A stretch of DNA of 12,821 nucleotides from an uncultured Opitutaceae bacterium (GTDB lineage: Bacteria; Verrucomicrobiota; Verrucomicrobiia; Opitutales; Opitutaceae). The position numbers and the translations under genes are program-made. The notes under the pieces were generated by a model. The model was given only the letters and a program-made list of their open reading frames with translations. It made no database searches and was not told the origin of the DNA. Shown one piece after another: positions 6,807-12,760 of the stretch (position 1 is the first letter of the stretch; the number at the start of each line of letters is the position of its first letter). The stretch covers positions 1-12,821 of the forward strand of contig CAISJA010000373.1 in NCBI GenBank assembly GCA_903885525.1. Reading direction: 5' to 3'.

Positions 6807-7256
6807 TCAATCCGGCGGCGTGGCAGCCAGCAGCTTGTCTGTCAAACTGGCCAGCTGCCGCATTTCGCGCGGGCTGAGCGCGGCGGCAAAATGGGCGGCA
6901 ACCCCGGCGGCATGGATCGGGCGCATCTTCTCCACCAGCGCCATGCCGCAGGGCGTGAGCTGGGCGTGCAGCACGTGCCGGTCCTGCGGGCACTGGCGCC
7001 GCTCGATCAGTTTCTCCTTTTCCAGCCGGTCGGCCAGCCGGGTCAGTCCGCTGCGGCTCAAGTGGGTGCGCCCGGCCAGCTCGCACATGCGCAGGTGGCG
7101 GTCCGGCGCCTCGGCCAGTTCATGCAGCACCCCGTACCAGCTGGGGGCCGGCAGTCCGGCCGCCGCCAGGTCCTCCTCCAGGCGGGCGCTGATCCGCCAG
7201 CAGGCACCGGCCAAGCGGTGCCAGGAGCGGAGAGCGTTGCTCGCGGTGGACGGCAT
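6807..7256 (-). CDS. MarR-family transcriptional regulator
   Basis: This 149-residue protein has a MarR layout. Helical dimerisation segments lie at both ends (about 8-35 and 110-145). Between them is a winged helix-turn-helix at about 55-104: LRMCELAGRTHLSRSGLTRL for the two helices, then ADRLEKEKLIERR and the wing CPQDRHVLHAQLT. The D92-R93 pair in the wing is characteristic. It should bind DNA as a dimer and respond to a small ligand, often an aromatic or a toxic compound. ATG 7256 is chosen. The frame is open to 7439 with another ATG at 7322, but starting there would place two inverted repeats inside the coding region. The start lies 18 bp from those repeats, which suggests autoregulation. 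The gene is divergent from lysA and convergent with the MFS gene. Confidence 0.9.
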   Translation of the reverse strand: MPSTASNALRSWHRLAGACWRISARLEEDLAAAGLPAPSWYGVLHELAEAPDRHLRMCELAGRTHLSRSGLTRLADRLEKEKLIERRQCPQDRHVLHAQLTPCGMALVEKMRPIHAAGVAAHFAAALSPREMRQLASLTDKLLAATPPD

Positions 7257-7273
7257 CGGCGCACGTTGGTCCG

Positions 7274-7297
7274 GATTGGTTGCAGTGGCAACTAATC
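7274..7297. promoter_or_regulatory. Candidate MarR operator 1
   Basis: Half-sites GATTGGTTGC (7274-7283) and GCAACTAATC (7288-7297) face each other across a 4-base spacer, with nine of ten positions complementary. The GTTGC/GCAAC core and the overall 24-bp length are typical for MarR-family dimers. It begins 18 bp upstream of the regulator's start, so a bound dimer would block its own promoter or leader. Confidence 0.55.
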
Positions 7298-7315
7298 TCC
7301 ACCCGCGGAGATTAG
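7292..7315. promoter_or_regulatory. Candidate MarR operator 2 (overlaps operator 1)
   Basis: CTAATCTCC (7292-7300) and GGAGATTAG (7307-7315) form a perfect 9-bp inverted repeat with a 6-base spacer. Its left arm shares the CTAATC bases with the right end of operator 1, so two dimers could bind next to each other or compete. It could also fold as a hairpin in a transcript. It lies on the lysA side, 122 bp before the lysA start. Confidence 0.5.
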
Positions 7316-7329
7316 CCGGCATGATGCTG

Positions 7330-7353
7330 GCACCGGCTCCGGGGGCCCGGTGC
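7330..7353. other. Inverted repeat in the marR-lysA intergenic region
   Basis: GCACCGG (7330-7336) and CCGGTGC (7347-7353) form a perfect 7-bp stem around a 10-base GC-rich loop. It lies upstream of both divergent genes. No T-run follows on either strand. It may be a leader structure or simply a consequence of high GC. Confidence 0.25.
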
Positions 7354-7394
7354 GAATAATCCCGGTCCGGCCCGGGGGCGGCGGGACTGCCCTG

Positions 7395-7400
7395 TTGACA
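7395..7400 (+). promoter_or_regulatory. Possible -35 element for lysA
   Basis: A perfect TTGACA lies 37 bp before the lysA ATG at 7438. No good -10 hexamer follows at 16-18 bp (the bases there are GC-rich, around GAGCTG), so this is a weak promoter call. If used, the transcript would have almost no leader, which would fit the lack of a Shine-Dalgarno site. Confidence 0.22.
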
Positions 7401-7437
7401 TGGCCGGGGCGGTGCGTGAGCTGTGCCCTCCTCCGCC

Positions 7438-8706
7438 ATGACCCACCACCACCTGCCTTTTTCCCCGGACCAGCTGGCGACCCTCGCCGCGCGCCATCCG
7501 ACGCCGTTTCACCTGTATGATGAGGTGGGAATCCGGAAAAATGCCCGCGCTTTTTACCAGGCCTTTGCCTGGGTCCCCGGCGGCTTTCAGAACTACTATG
7601 CCGTCAAGGCGCTGCCGAATCCGCACATCCTGGATCTGTTGCGCGACGAGGGCATGGGCGGAGACTGCTCCTCGCTGGCGGAGCTGCAACTCTGCGCCGC
7701 CGCCGGTATCCGGGGGGAAAACATCGTCTTCACCTCCAACGATACCCCGGCCGAGGAGTACCGGCAGGCCCACGCGCTGGGGGCGATCATCAATCTCGAC
7801 GACCTCAGCCACCTCGATTTTCTGCAGCAGGCGCTCGGCGGCCGCCTGCCCGGGGTGCTTTGCTTCCGCTACAATCCCGGCCCGCTGAAGGAAGGCAACG
7901 CCATCATCGGCAAGCCGGAGGAGGCCAAGTACGGCCTCACCCGCGAGCAGCTGTTCGAGGGCTACCGGCAGGCGCGCGACCGGGGCGTGCGCCGCTTCGG
8001 CCTGCACACCATGGTGGCCTCGAACGAGCTGAACCCGCAGTACTTTGTCGAGACGGCCCGGCTGCTCTTCGATCTCGTCGTGGAATTGCAGGCCCGGCTC
8101 GGGCTGCGCATCGAATTCGTGAACCTGGGCGGAGGCATCGGCATCCCGTACCGGCCGGAACAGACCGCCGTGGATCTGGCCGCCGTGGGGGCGGGGATCC
8201 GGACCGCCTACGAACAGACCATCGTGCCGGCCGGCCTCGCCCCGCTGCGCCTGGTGATGGAGTGTGGCCGCATGGTCACCGGGCCGTACGGCTACCTGGT
8301 GAGCCGCGTGCTGCACAAAAAGGCGATCTACAAGAACTACGTCGGCCTCGACGCCTGCATGGCCAACCTCATGCGCCCGGGCATGTACGGCTCCTACCAC
8401 CATATCACCGTGCCGGCCCGCGAGGGCGGCCCGCGCAAGGTGTACGACGTCACCGGCTCGCTCTGCGAAAACAACGACAAGTTTGCCCTCGACCGCGAAA
8501 TCGCCGACCCGCAGCCCGGCGACCTAGTCGTGATCCACGACACCGGGGCGCATGGCCACGCGATGGGCTTCAATTACAATGGCAAGCTCCGTTCGGCGGA
8601 GCTGTTGTGGCAGGGCGGCACGGACGTGCGGGTGATCCGCCGCGCCGAAACGCTGACGGATCATTTTGCCACGCTGGATTTCCCCGGTTTGCCGACGGGC
8701 GGCTGA
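7438..8706 (+). CDS. lysA: Diaminopimelate decarboxylase (PLP-dependent), variant type
   Basis: This 422-residue fold-type III PLP enzyme should convert meso-diaminopimelate to lysine and CO2 in the cytoplasm, the last step of lysine synthesis. The PLP lysine is K57 in YYAVKALPNP. The phosphate-binding loop is FVNLGGGIGIPY (227-238). Other family marks are ECGR (275-278, usually EPGR), GLDACMANLMRPGMYGSYH (303-321), the substrate cysteine in SLCENND (C343, E344, D347), and GHAMGFNYNGKLRSAE (373-388). The usual HxHxGS motif is replaced by FGLHTMVASNE (187-197, H190 kept). Related decarboxylases in this fold act on arginine, ornithine or carboxynorspermidine; the CENND and DACMANLMRP segments favour diaminopimelate. 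ATG 7438 is chosen over an in-frame GTG at 7423. No Shine-Dalgarno site is seen. Confidence 0.87.
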   Translation: MTHHHLPFSPDQLATLAARHPTPFHLYDEVGIRKNARAFYQAFAWVPGGFQNYYAVKALPNPHILDLLRDEGMGGDCSSLAELQLCAAAGIRGENIVFTSNDTPAEEYRQAHALGAIINLDDLSHLDFLQQALGGRLPGVLCFRYNPGPLKEGNAIIGKPEEAKYGLTREQLFEGYRQARDRGVRRFGLHTMVASNELNPQYFVETARLLFDLVVELQARLGLRIEFVNLGGGIGIPYRPEQTAVDLAAVGAGIRTAYEQTIVPAGLAPLRLVMECGRMVTGPYGYLVSRVLHKKAIYKNYVGLDACMANLMRPGMYGSYHHITVPAREGGPRKVYDVTGSLCENNDKFALDREIADPQPGDLVVIHDTGAHGHAMGFNYNGKLRSAELLWQGGTDVRVIRRAETLTDHFATLDFPGLPTGG

Positions 8707-8718
8707 GCCGCCGGCGGC
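8707..8718. other. Self-complementary GC palindrome after lysA
   Basis: GCCGCCGGCGGC directly follows the lysA TGA and is a perfect 12-bp palindrome, with more GC repeats just beyond it. There is no T-run, so intrinsic termination is not supported. The rest of the gap to 8860 holds no coding frame or promoter that I can identify. Confidence 0.25.
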
Positions 8719-8859
8719 GGGCCGGCCGGCAGCCTGTCGGACCTTCGCGCCTGGGTGCCGGCGGATCATCTCGCTTCCACGCCGATGGATAATCGTTGCT
8801 GACAGCCCCCCGATGCTGAGAGACCCTTGCCCGGCGGGTTCTCCGCCTATTCCACCTCC

Positions 8860-9210
8860 ATGTATCAAGTCACCTTTTCCGACCAAAGCATGCGCGAGCT
8901 GAACCGACTCGACAAGCTGGCCCAGATGGAGGCGATCGAGCCCATCAGCCTGGTGAAGCCCTCCGACCTCGCGCACCCGCGCGAGCCGTTGGGCAAATTC
9001 AGCCGCAATAGCCAGGATTTTTACCGCCTGCGCTCCGGCGATTTTCGTTTCTACTTCACGGTCGACGGCGAGAAGCTGCACACGCATTACATCCTGCACA
9101 AGGCGTCGCTGGAGGATGCCCTTTTCCGCCTGAAGCTTCCCGTGTCCGAACAACAGCTTTTCGAGCAGCACAGCAAGTTCTGGCGCTACCTTGAAAGCCT
9201 GACCAAATAA
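8860..9210 (+). CDS. RelE/ParE-fold protein without a partner antitoxin
   Basis: This 116-residue protein looks like the RelE superfamily (mRNA-cleaving or gyrase-poisoning toxins). It opens with a short strand MYQVTFSDQSMRELNRLDK (1-19). The family core follows: HPREPLGKF (39-47), then SQDFYRLRSGDFRFYFTVDG (51-70), the typical R-x-R-x-G-D-x-R-x-x-Y/F strand pair. A third strand carries THYILHKASLEDALFRLKLP (75-94), with an unusually long helical C-terminus (97-116). RelE toxins normally pair with an adjacent antitoxin gene; none fits in the 153 bp upstream, and pssA begins 20 bp downstream. It may therefore be a domesticated, non-toxic relative. ATG 8860 is chosen; an in-frame upstream start at 8827 would add eleven residues without family character. 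Function is unproven. Confidence 0.8.
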   Translation: MYQVTFSDQSMRELNRLDKLAQMEAIEPISLVKPSDLAHPREPLGKFSRNSQDFYRLRSGDFRFYFTVDGEKLHTHYILHKASLEDALFRLKLPVSEQQLFEQHSKFWRYLESLTK

Positions 9211-9230
9211 CCCGCCTGCGCATCCCGGCC

Positions 9231-10148
9231 ATGGCCGACCTCGAACAACGCAACAACCCCTATAACGTCACCCAGGCGAGCCGGATATATTTCCTGCCCA
9301 ACCTGATGACGGCCGGCAATCTGCTCTGCGGTTTCGGCGCGGTCATCCGCTGCATCCAGGCCCGCCTGATCACGGATGCCGGCGAATACGCCCAGTTGCA
9401 TTCCCAGATTCCATCGAAGGATCTCTACACCCAGGCAGTCTGGCTGATTCTGGCCGCGGTCGTGTTTGATTCCCTGGATGGCCGGCTGGCCCGGCTCGGC
9501 GGCCGCACCTCGCTCTTCGGCGCGGAGTTCGATTCGCTGGCCGATGTCGTTTCCTTCGGCGTGGCGCCGGCCTTGATGGTGTTCTTCCTCATCCTCGCCC
9601 CCCACGGCGAATACCCGTGGTTCCGGGAGCTGGGCTGGTTCATCGCCTTCATCTACCTGCTGTGCGGCGCCGTCCGCCTGGCCCGCTTCAACGTCATCAC
9701 CAACCCCCTCCTCCACCGCGCCGAGGCCGAATCCAACAAGGATTTCGTCGGCCTGCCCATCCCGGCCGCCGCCGGCACCGTGGCCTCGCTCGTGCTGCTG
9801 CTGCTGAACCTGGCGGAAAACGCCCACGATCTCCGGCAACTCACACTCGCCCTGCCCGTGCTGCTCGTTCTGGTGGCCGTGCTCATGGTCAGCACGGTTC
9901 GCTACCCGAGCTTCAAGCAGATCAACTGGGAGACCAAAACCCGCATCCGCACGCTGATTCTGGTCCTGATCGTCGCCGGCGTTGCCATCAAGCTGCAGGA
10001 GGTGGCGTTCTTTTTCCTCTTCTTGGCCTACATCACCTATGGGCTCTTCGCCTATTACCGCCGCGGAGTCCGGCATGCCCAGATGCGCGCTCTCCGCCGG
10101 AAGGTTGTGAAGATGCGGCAGGATAACCCGCCGGTAACTTCCGAATAA
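9231..10148 (+). CDS. pssA: CDP-diacylglycerol--serine O-phosphatidyltransferase
   Basis: This 305-residue integral membrane enzyme transfers a phosphatidyl group from CDP-diacylglycerol to L-serine, giving phosphatidylserine, the precursor of phosphatidylethanolamine. The CDP-alcohol phosphotransferase signature is complete: D80, D83, G84, A87 and R88 in DSLDGRLAR, then G97, D101 and D105 in GAEFDSLAD, with the correct eight-residue gap. Before it comes LPNLMTAGNLLCGF (22-35), typical of PssA N-termini. Further helices follow at about 110-125, 134-150, 180-193, 205-220 and 237-270. The tail is basic (RRGVRHAQMRALRRKVVK). The ATG lies 20 bp after the RelE-fold gene, so the two are probably cotranscribed. 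The stop codon sits inside a compound inverted repeat. Confidence 0.93.
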   Translation: MADLEQRNNPYNVTQASRIYFLPNLMTAGNLLCGFGAVIRCIQARLITDAGEYAQLHSQIPSKDLYTQAVWLILAAVVFDSLDGRLARLGGRTSLFGAEFDSLADVVSFGVAPALMVFFLILAPHGEYPWFRELGWFIAFIYLLCGAVRLARFNVITNPLLHRAEAESNKDFVGLPIPAAAGTVASLVLLLLNLAENAHDLRQLTLALPVLLVLVAVLMVSTVRYPSFKQINWETKTRIRTLILVLIVAGVAIKLQEVAFFFLFLAYITYGLFAYYRRGVRHAQMRALRRKVVKMRQDNPPVTSE

Positions 10149-10191
10149 CTTTTTCCTGGGAACAACCCCCGGGTTATCCGCCCTTGTTCGG
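10121..10191. repeat. Nested inverted repeats at the end of pssA
   Basis: Three sets of arms interlock here. GGATAACCCG (10121-10130) pairs with CGGGTTATCC (10170-10179). TTCCGAA (10139-10145) pairs with TTCGGAA (10185-10191). CCTGGG (10155-10160) can pair, with one G-U, with CCCGGG (10168-10173). The pssA stop lies between the outer arms. Alternative folds are possible because the first two sets cross each other, as in a pseudoknot or a switch. A T-run (about 10207-10212) follows 15 bases later, too far for a simple terminator. Confidence 0.45.
10156..10168 (+). repeat. 13-bp direct repeat, copy 1 of 2
   Basis: CTGGGAACAACCC occurs here just after the pssA stop and again, identically, at 10312-10324 just before dnaN. 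The two copies are 156 bp apart and bracket the dnaN leader. Confidence 0.6.
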
Positions 10192-10241
10192 AAACTGCTC
10201 CCAGCCTTTTTTCCGTCCCCCGCCACTCGGGCCCGGCCCGG

Positions 10242-10269
10242 TTGCCGCGATATTCGCCGGACATAATAA
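10242..10269 (+). promoter_or_regulatory. Candidate dnaN promoter
   Basis: TTGCCG (10242-10247) as -35 and TAATAA (10264-10269) as -10 are separated by 16 bp. The -10 sits in a markedly AT-rich stretch (10261-10310) that stands out in this GC-rich region. Transcription would start about 60 bp before the dnaN ATG, upstream of the second 13-bp repeat. Confidence 0.45.
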
Positions 10270-10311
10270 TACGGATACTTCCTTATTGAATACCTCTCAT
10301 CTATCCATTGT

Positions 10312-10324
10312 CTGGGAACAACCC
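10312..10324 (+). repeat. 13-bp direct repeat, copy 2 of 2
   Basis: CTGGGAACAACCC, identical to the copy at 10156-10168. It ends 11 bp before the dnaN start codon, so within the leader of any dnaN transcript starting near 10276. It could be a protein-binding or translational control site. Confidence 0.6.
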
Positions 10325-10335
10325 TTCCTGCCCCG

Positions 10336-11463
10336 ATGAAATTCAAGATCAACCGTGACCATTTCAGCAACGGCCTTGCCCAGGTCCTCAACGTCGTGGG
10401 ATCCAAGGCGGCCATGCCGATCCTGAGCAACGTCCTCATCGAGGCGGAAAAAGACCAGATCGCCCTTTCCACCACCAATCTCGACCTCGGCATCCGCTGC
10501 AAGATCAAGGCCGAGGTCAAGGAGGCGGGCAGCGTCACCCTCCCGGTCAAACGCCTCGCCACCATCGTTCGCGAGCTGCCCAACCTGGATGTTTCCTTCG
10601 AGGCCAGCGCCAACCACCAGGTGAAGATCGCCTCCGGCGGCTCCAATTTCAAGATCATGGGCATCGGTGCCGAGGAATTCCCGAAGCTGCCCGATACCAG
10701 CGAGGACAAGACCTTCACGCTCGAGCAGGGCGAACTGGCCACGATGCTCAGCAACGTGCAATACGCGCAATCGACCGATGAGACGCGCTACATCCTCAAC
10801 GGCGTCTACTTCAACTTCAAGGATGGCAAGCTCGCCCTCGTCGCCACCGACGGCCGGCGGCTGGCCTTGGTCTCCAAGGAACTGGAAGTCCCGGCGGCCA
10901 GCGCCGGGGCGATCATTCTGCCCGCCAAGACCGTGGGCGAGATCCTCCGCCTCCTCGGCAAGGGCGACAAGCTCACCATCTCCTTCAACGAACGCCGCGC
11001 CGCCTTCCAGATCGACACCAACAAGGACACCAACAGCGGCCTCTCCGACAGCATCTACCTTTTCTCCAAGGTGGTGGAGGGAAACTACCCGAACTACCAT
11101 CAGGTGATCCCGAAGGAGACCCACCAGCGCATCAAACTCGAGCGCGAGCTTTTCTACCAGTGCGTGCACCGCGCGGCGCTGGTCACCTCCGAAAAATCCA
11201 ATTCCGTGAAGGTGAAACTCAGCGCCAACCTGCTCGAAGTCACCGCAGCTTCGCCGGATTTCGGCGAGTCGCACGAGGCCATGGCCATTTCCTACAGCGG
11301 TCCCGAGCTCCAGGTCGCCTTCAACCCCCAGTTCGTGCTCGATCCGCTCAAGGCGCTGACCAAGGACGAGGTATTTTTCGAGGTGAAGGACGAGGTCAGC
11401 CCCGGCGTGCTCAAGACGCTCGAAAGCTTCGTCTGCGTCATCATGCCGGTCCGCTTGAGCTGA
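10336..11463 (+). CDS. dnaN: DNA polymerase III beta subunit (sliding clamp)
   Basis: This 375-residue protein has the normal length for the bacterial sliding clamp, a ring-shaped dimer that tethers DNA polymerase III and repair enzymes to DNA. It begins MKFKINRDHF and includes the family segments MPILSNVLIEA, LSTTNLDLGIRC, PVKRLATIVRELP, EEFPKLPD, YILNGVYFNF, LVATDGRRLALVSKEL, VEGNYPNYHQVIP, and the C-terminal VCVIMPVRLS that forms part of the client-peptide pocket. Three clamp domains of about 125 residues each account for the whole length, with no truncation. No Shine-Dalgarno site precedes the ATG. The neighbours are pssA and a membrane protein gene, not dnaA or recF, so this is not the classical dnaA-dnaN-recF cluster. 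It probably forms a short operon with the gene 27 bp downstream. Confidence 0.96.
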   Translation: MKFKINRDHFSNGLAQVLNVVGSKAAMPILSNVLIEAEKDQIALSTTNLDLGIRCKIKAEVKEAGSVTLPVKRLATIVRELPNLDVSFEASANHQVKIASGGSNFKIMGIGAEEFPKLPDTSEDKTFTLEQGELATMLSNVQYAQSTDETRYILNGVYFNFKDGKLALVATDGRRLALVSKELEVPAASAGAIILPAKTVGEILRLLGKGDKLTISFNERRAAFQIDTNKDTNSGLSDSIYLFSKVVEGNYPNYHQVIPKETHQRIKLERELFYQCVHRAALVTSEKSNSVKVKLSANLLEVTAASPDFGESHEAMAISYSGPELQVAFNPQFVLDPLKALTKDEVFFEVKDEVSPGVLKTLESFVCVIMPVRLS

Positions 11464-11490
11464 CCCGCGCCACCCGTCCGGGACGCCCCC

Positions 11491-12375
11491 ATGCCGGAAA
11501 CCCTCACGCTGGTCCTCGCTCCGGCGGCGGCGCTGCTGCTGCTCCTGTTCTACCTCAATCTCCGGATCGCCTCGCCGCTTCTCGCCATCCTGATCCGCTG
11601 GCTGCGCTGGGTGCTCGTCGCGCTCTTTGCGGCAGAATCCAGCGAACGCTTCGGCTGGATCGACCGCCCCTACTGGGTCGTGGCGGCGGCAGCCTTTCTG
11701 TTGTGGTTCATCCTCGAATCCGGCCTGAACTGGCTGAAGATCTCCGCCATCAGCCTCAGTCCGCTTCCCCTTTTTCCCATCTTCATCGCCAACACCACCG
11801 GCGACGAATGGCCCACCCACCGGCGGCTGCTCAAGCTCCGCAGCTGGCTCCGCGATCACCGGTATGCCGCGGTCCAGGCCCTCAAGGCCGAGATCGTCGG
11901 CGGCATCTGGCTGCGGGTTTCCGTCTACCAAAGCGCGGATCGCACCGCCAGGCTCCAAGTCTCCTTCCTGCCGCAGGACACCGGCGCCATCACCGTCTGC
12001 CTCAGCCTAGCGACGGAGACCCGGACCGGCCGGCGGTATGTGACCGACAACTTCTTCCTTCCGTTCGGCGGTTTCTACCCGGAAAACTGGCTGGTGGAAC
12101 GCAACCCCTGGCTCCGGACGCTGCCCCGGCTGGTGCAGGAACATGAACGGCGGCTGGCCCGGGCGGGGGAAAGCGTGGTCCCGTGGGAATGTGAGCCGCT
12201 ACAGGACTTGAACCACTACCAGCAGCTCATGGAGCATTTGAACACCCAGATGGGGTTTCTCCTGCCCCAGGCGGAACGGGAGGAACATGGAAAAATAACC
12301 GCCGAGGGCCGTTTTCGGGTCTGGAAGGAAGTCTGGCTGCTCGACTACCTCGGCCTGCCGGGGGAGTACCGCTGA
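11491..12375 (+). CDS. Hypothetical membrane protein in operon with dnaN
   Basis: This 294-residue protein is not recognised. Two to three hydrophobic helices lie in the N-terminal third: about 5-24, 28-48 and 60-76, followed by a Leu/Pro-rich segment SLSPLPLFPIFIA (88-100) that could dip into the membrane. The remaining two thirds are soluble and mixed, with a conserved-looking core: IVGGIWLRVSVYQ, then ARLQVSFLPQDTGAITVCLSL, then RRYVTDNFFLPFGGFYPENW. Near the end is EGRFRVWKEVWLLDYLGLPGEY. The ATG lies 27 bp after the dnaN stop, and a strong terminator follows the stop codon, so the two genes form one unit. Codon use is like the neighbours, so it looks resident rather than acquired. A role in the envelope is possible, but nothing in the sequence names it. 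Confidence 0.82.
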   Translation: MPETLTLVLAPAAALLLLLFYLNLRIASPLLAILIRWLRWVLVALFAAESSERFGWIDRPYWVVAAAAFLLWFILESGLNWLKISAISLSPLPLFPIFIANTTGDEWPTHRRLLKLRSWLRDHRYAAVQALKAEIVGGIWLRVSVYQSADRTARLQVSFLPQDTGAITVCLSLATETRTGRRYVTDNFFLPFGGFYPENWLVERNPWLRTLPRLVQEHERRLARAGESVVPWECEPLQDLNHYQQLMEHLNTQMGFLLPQAEREEHGKITAEGRFRVWKEVWLLDYLGLPGEYR

Positions 12376-12379
12376 TTCC

Positions 12380-12409
12380 AGCCGCAGCGGGACTCGCGGT
12401 GGCTTTTTT
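12380..12409 (+). terminator. Rho-independent terminator of the dnaN operon
   Basis: Starting five bases after the stop codon, AGCCGC (12380-12385) pairs with GCGGTGGCT's outer bases (12396-12404), giving six pairs including one G-U. After an A-G mismatch, more pairs continue towards the loop. Six T's (12404-12409) follow directly. This is the clearest intrinsic terminator in the window. Confidence 0.75.
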
Positions 12410-12419
12410 GTTTGCGGGC

Positions 12420-12447
12420 TTGACGGGGCTAATTGCCATATTATTGT
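12420..12447 (+). promoter_or_regulatory. Candidate promoter of the small gene after the dnaN operon
   Basis: TTGACG (12420-12425) and TATTGT (12442-12447) are separated by 16 bp, in an AT-richer patch directly after the terminator. Transcription would start near 12454, which leaves GTG 12475 as the first usable in-frame start of the small gene and excludes the TTG at 12433. Confidence 0.42.
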
Positions 12448-12474
12448 AACAACACCCCAAGAAACCCCAGCAAC

Positions 12475-12687
12475 GTGATCTCAGGCCTACCCCAATCCCG
12501 CATTCCGAGTTTCAACACGGTCGGGCGCTCCGCCCCGAAAGCCTCGGTCGCAGCCGCAACTTCGGGCGCCCCGGAAAATCCGGGTCAGGACCAGTTTGAT
12601 GCCGTCTGGCAGTCGAAAGCCAAATTCCAGCAGGCCATGCAGGTCTACCAAGGCCTGGATCAGGCGGAGATCATGCAGGACGTGTAG
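12475..12687 (+). CDS. Small hypothetical protein with GTG start
   Basis: This frame encodes 70 residues from GTG 12475 to the TAG at 12685-12687. A TTG at 12433 could extend it by 14 residues but lies upstream of the likely transcription start. No ATG is present in frame. The first half is Ser/Pro/Ala-rich and probably unstructured (SRIPSFNTVGRSAPKASVAAA). The second half is a likely amphipathic helix (QFDAVWQSKAKFQQAMQVYQ, ending in GLDQAEIMQDV). Its own promoter-like sequence and its helix-forming second half support a real gene; the weak start and lack of a ribosome site argue against it. Base composition is less GC-rich than the neighbours. No family is recognised. Confidence 0.42.
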   Translation: MISGLPQSRIPSFNTVGRSAPKASVAAATSGAPENPGQDQFDAVWQSKAKFQQAMQVYQGLDQAEIMQDV

Positions 12688-12719
12688 AACGCCGGCTATA
12701 CGTCGAGGTCGGCGCCAAC

Positions 12720-12750
12720 TAGAACCCGTGTCCGCTTTGGCTGGGTTTTA
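12720..12750 (+). terminator. Stem-loop after the small gene, possible weak terminator
   Basis: TAGAACCCG (12720-12728) pairs with TGGGTTTTA (12742-12750) over nine positions, two of them G-U, around a 13-base loop. The T's belong to the stem itself, so it is not a textbook terminator, but it lies 33 bases after the small gene's stop where one would be expected. Confidence 0.35.
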
Positions 12751-12760
12751 AGTCGGAGTC

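Noticed and set aside
8707..8860. Search for an antitoxin gene before the RelE-fold gene
   Set aside because: The gap is too short for a normal antitoxin and contains no convincing small frame.
9186..10754. Open frame of 522 codons on the minus strand
   Set aside because: It is antisense to pssA and the start of dnaN, crosses the intergenic leader, and shows no domain.
10297..11958. Open frame of 553 codons on the minus strand
   Set aside because: It is antisense to dnaN and the following gene; its product is a low-complexity Gly/Asp/Glu-rich sequence.
12690..12730. Possible tRNA T-arm on the minus strand (GGGTTCTAGT)
   Set aside because: The flanking bases do not form a T-stem and no anticodon or acceptor stem could be drawn.
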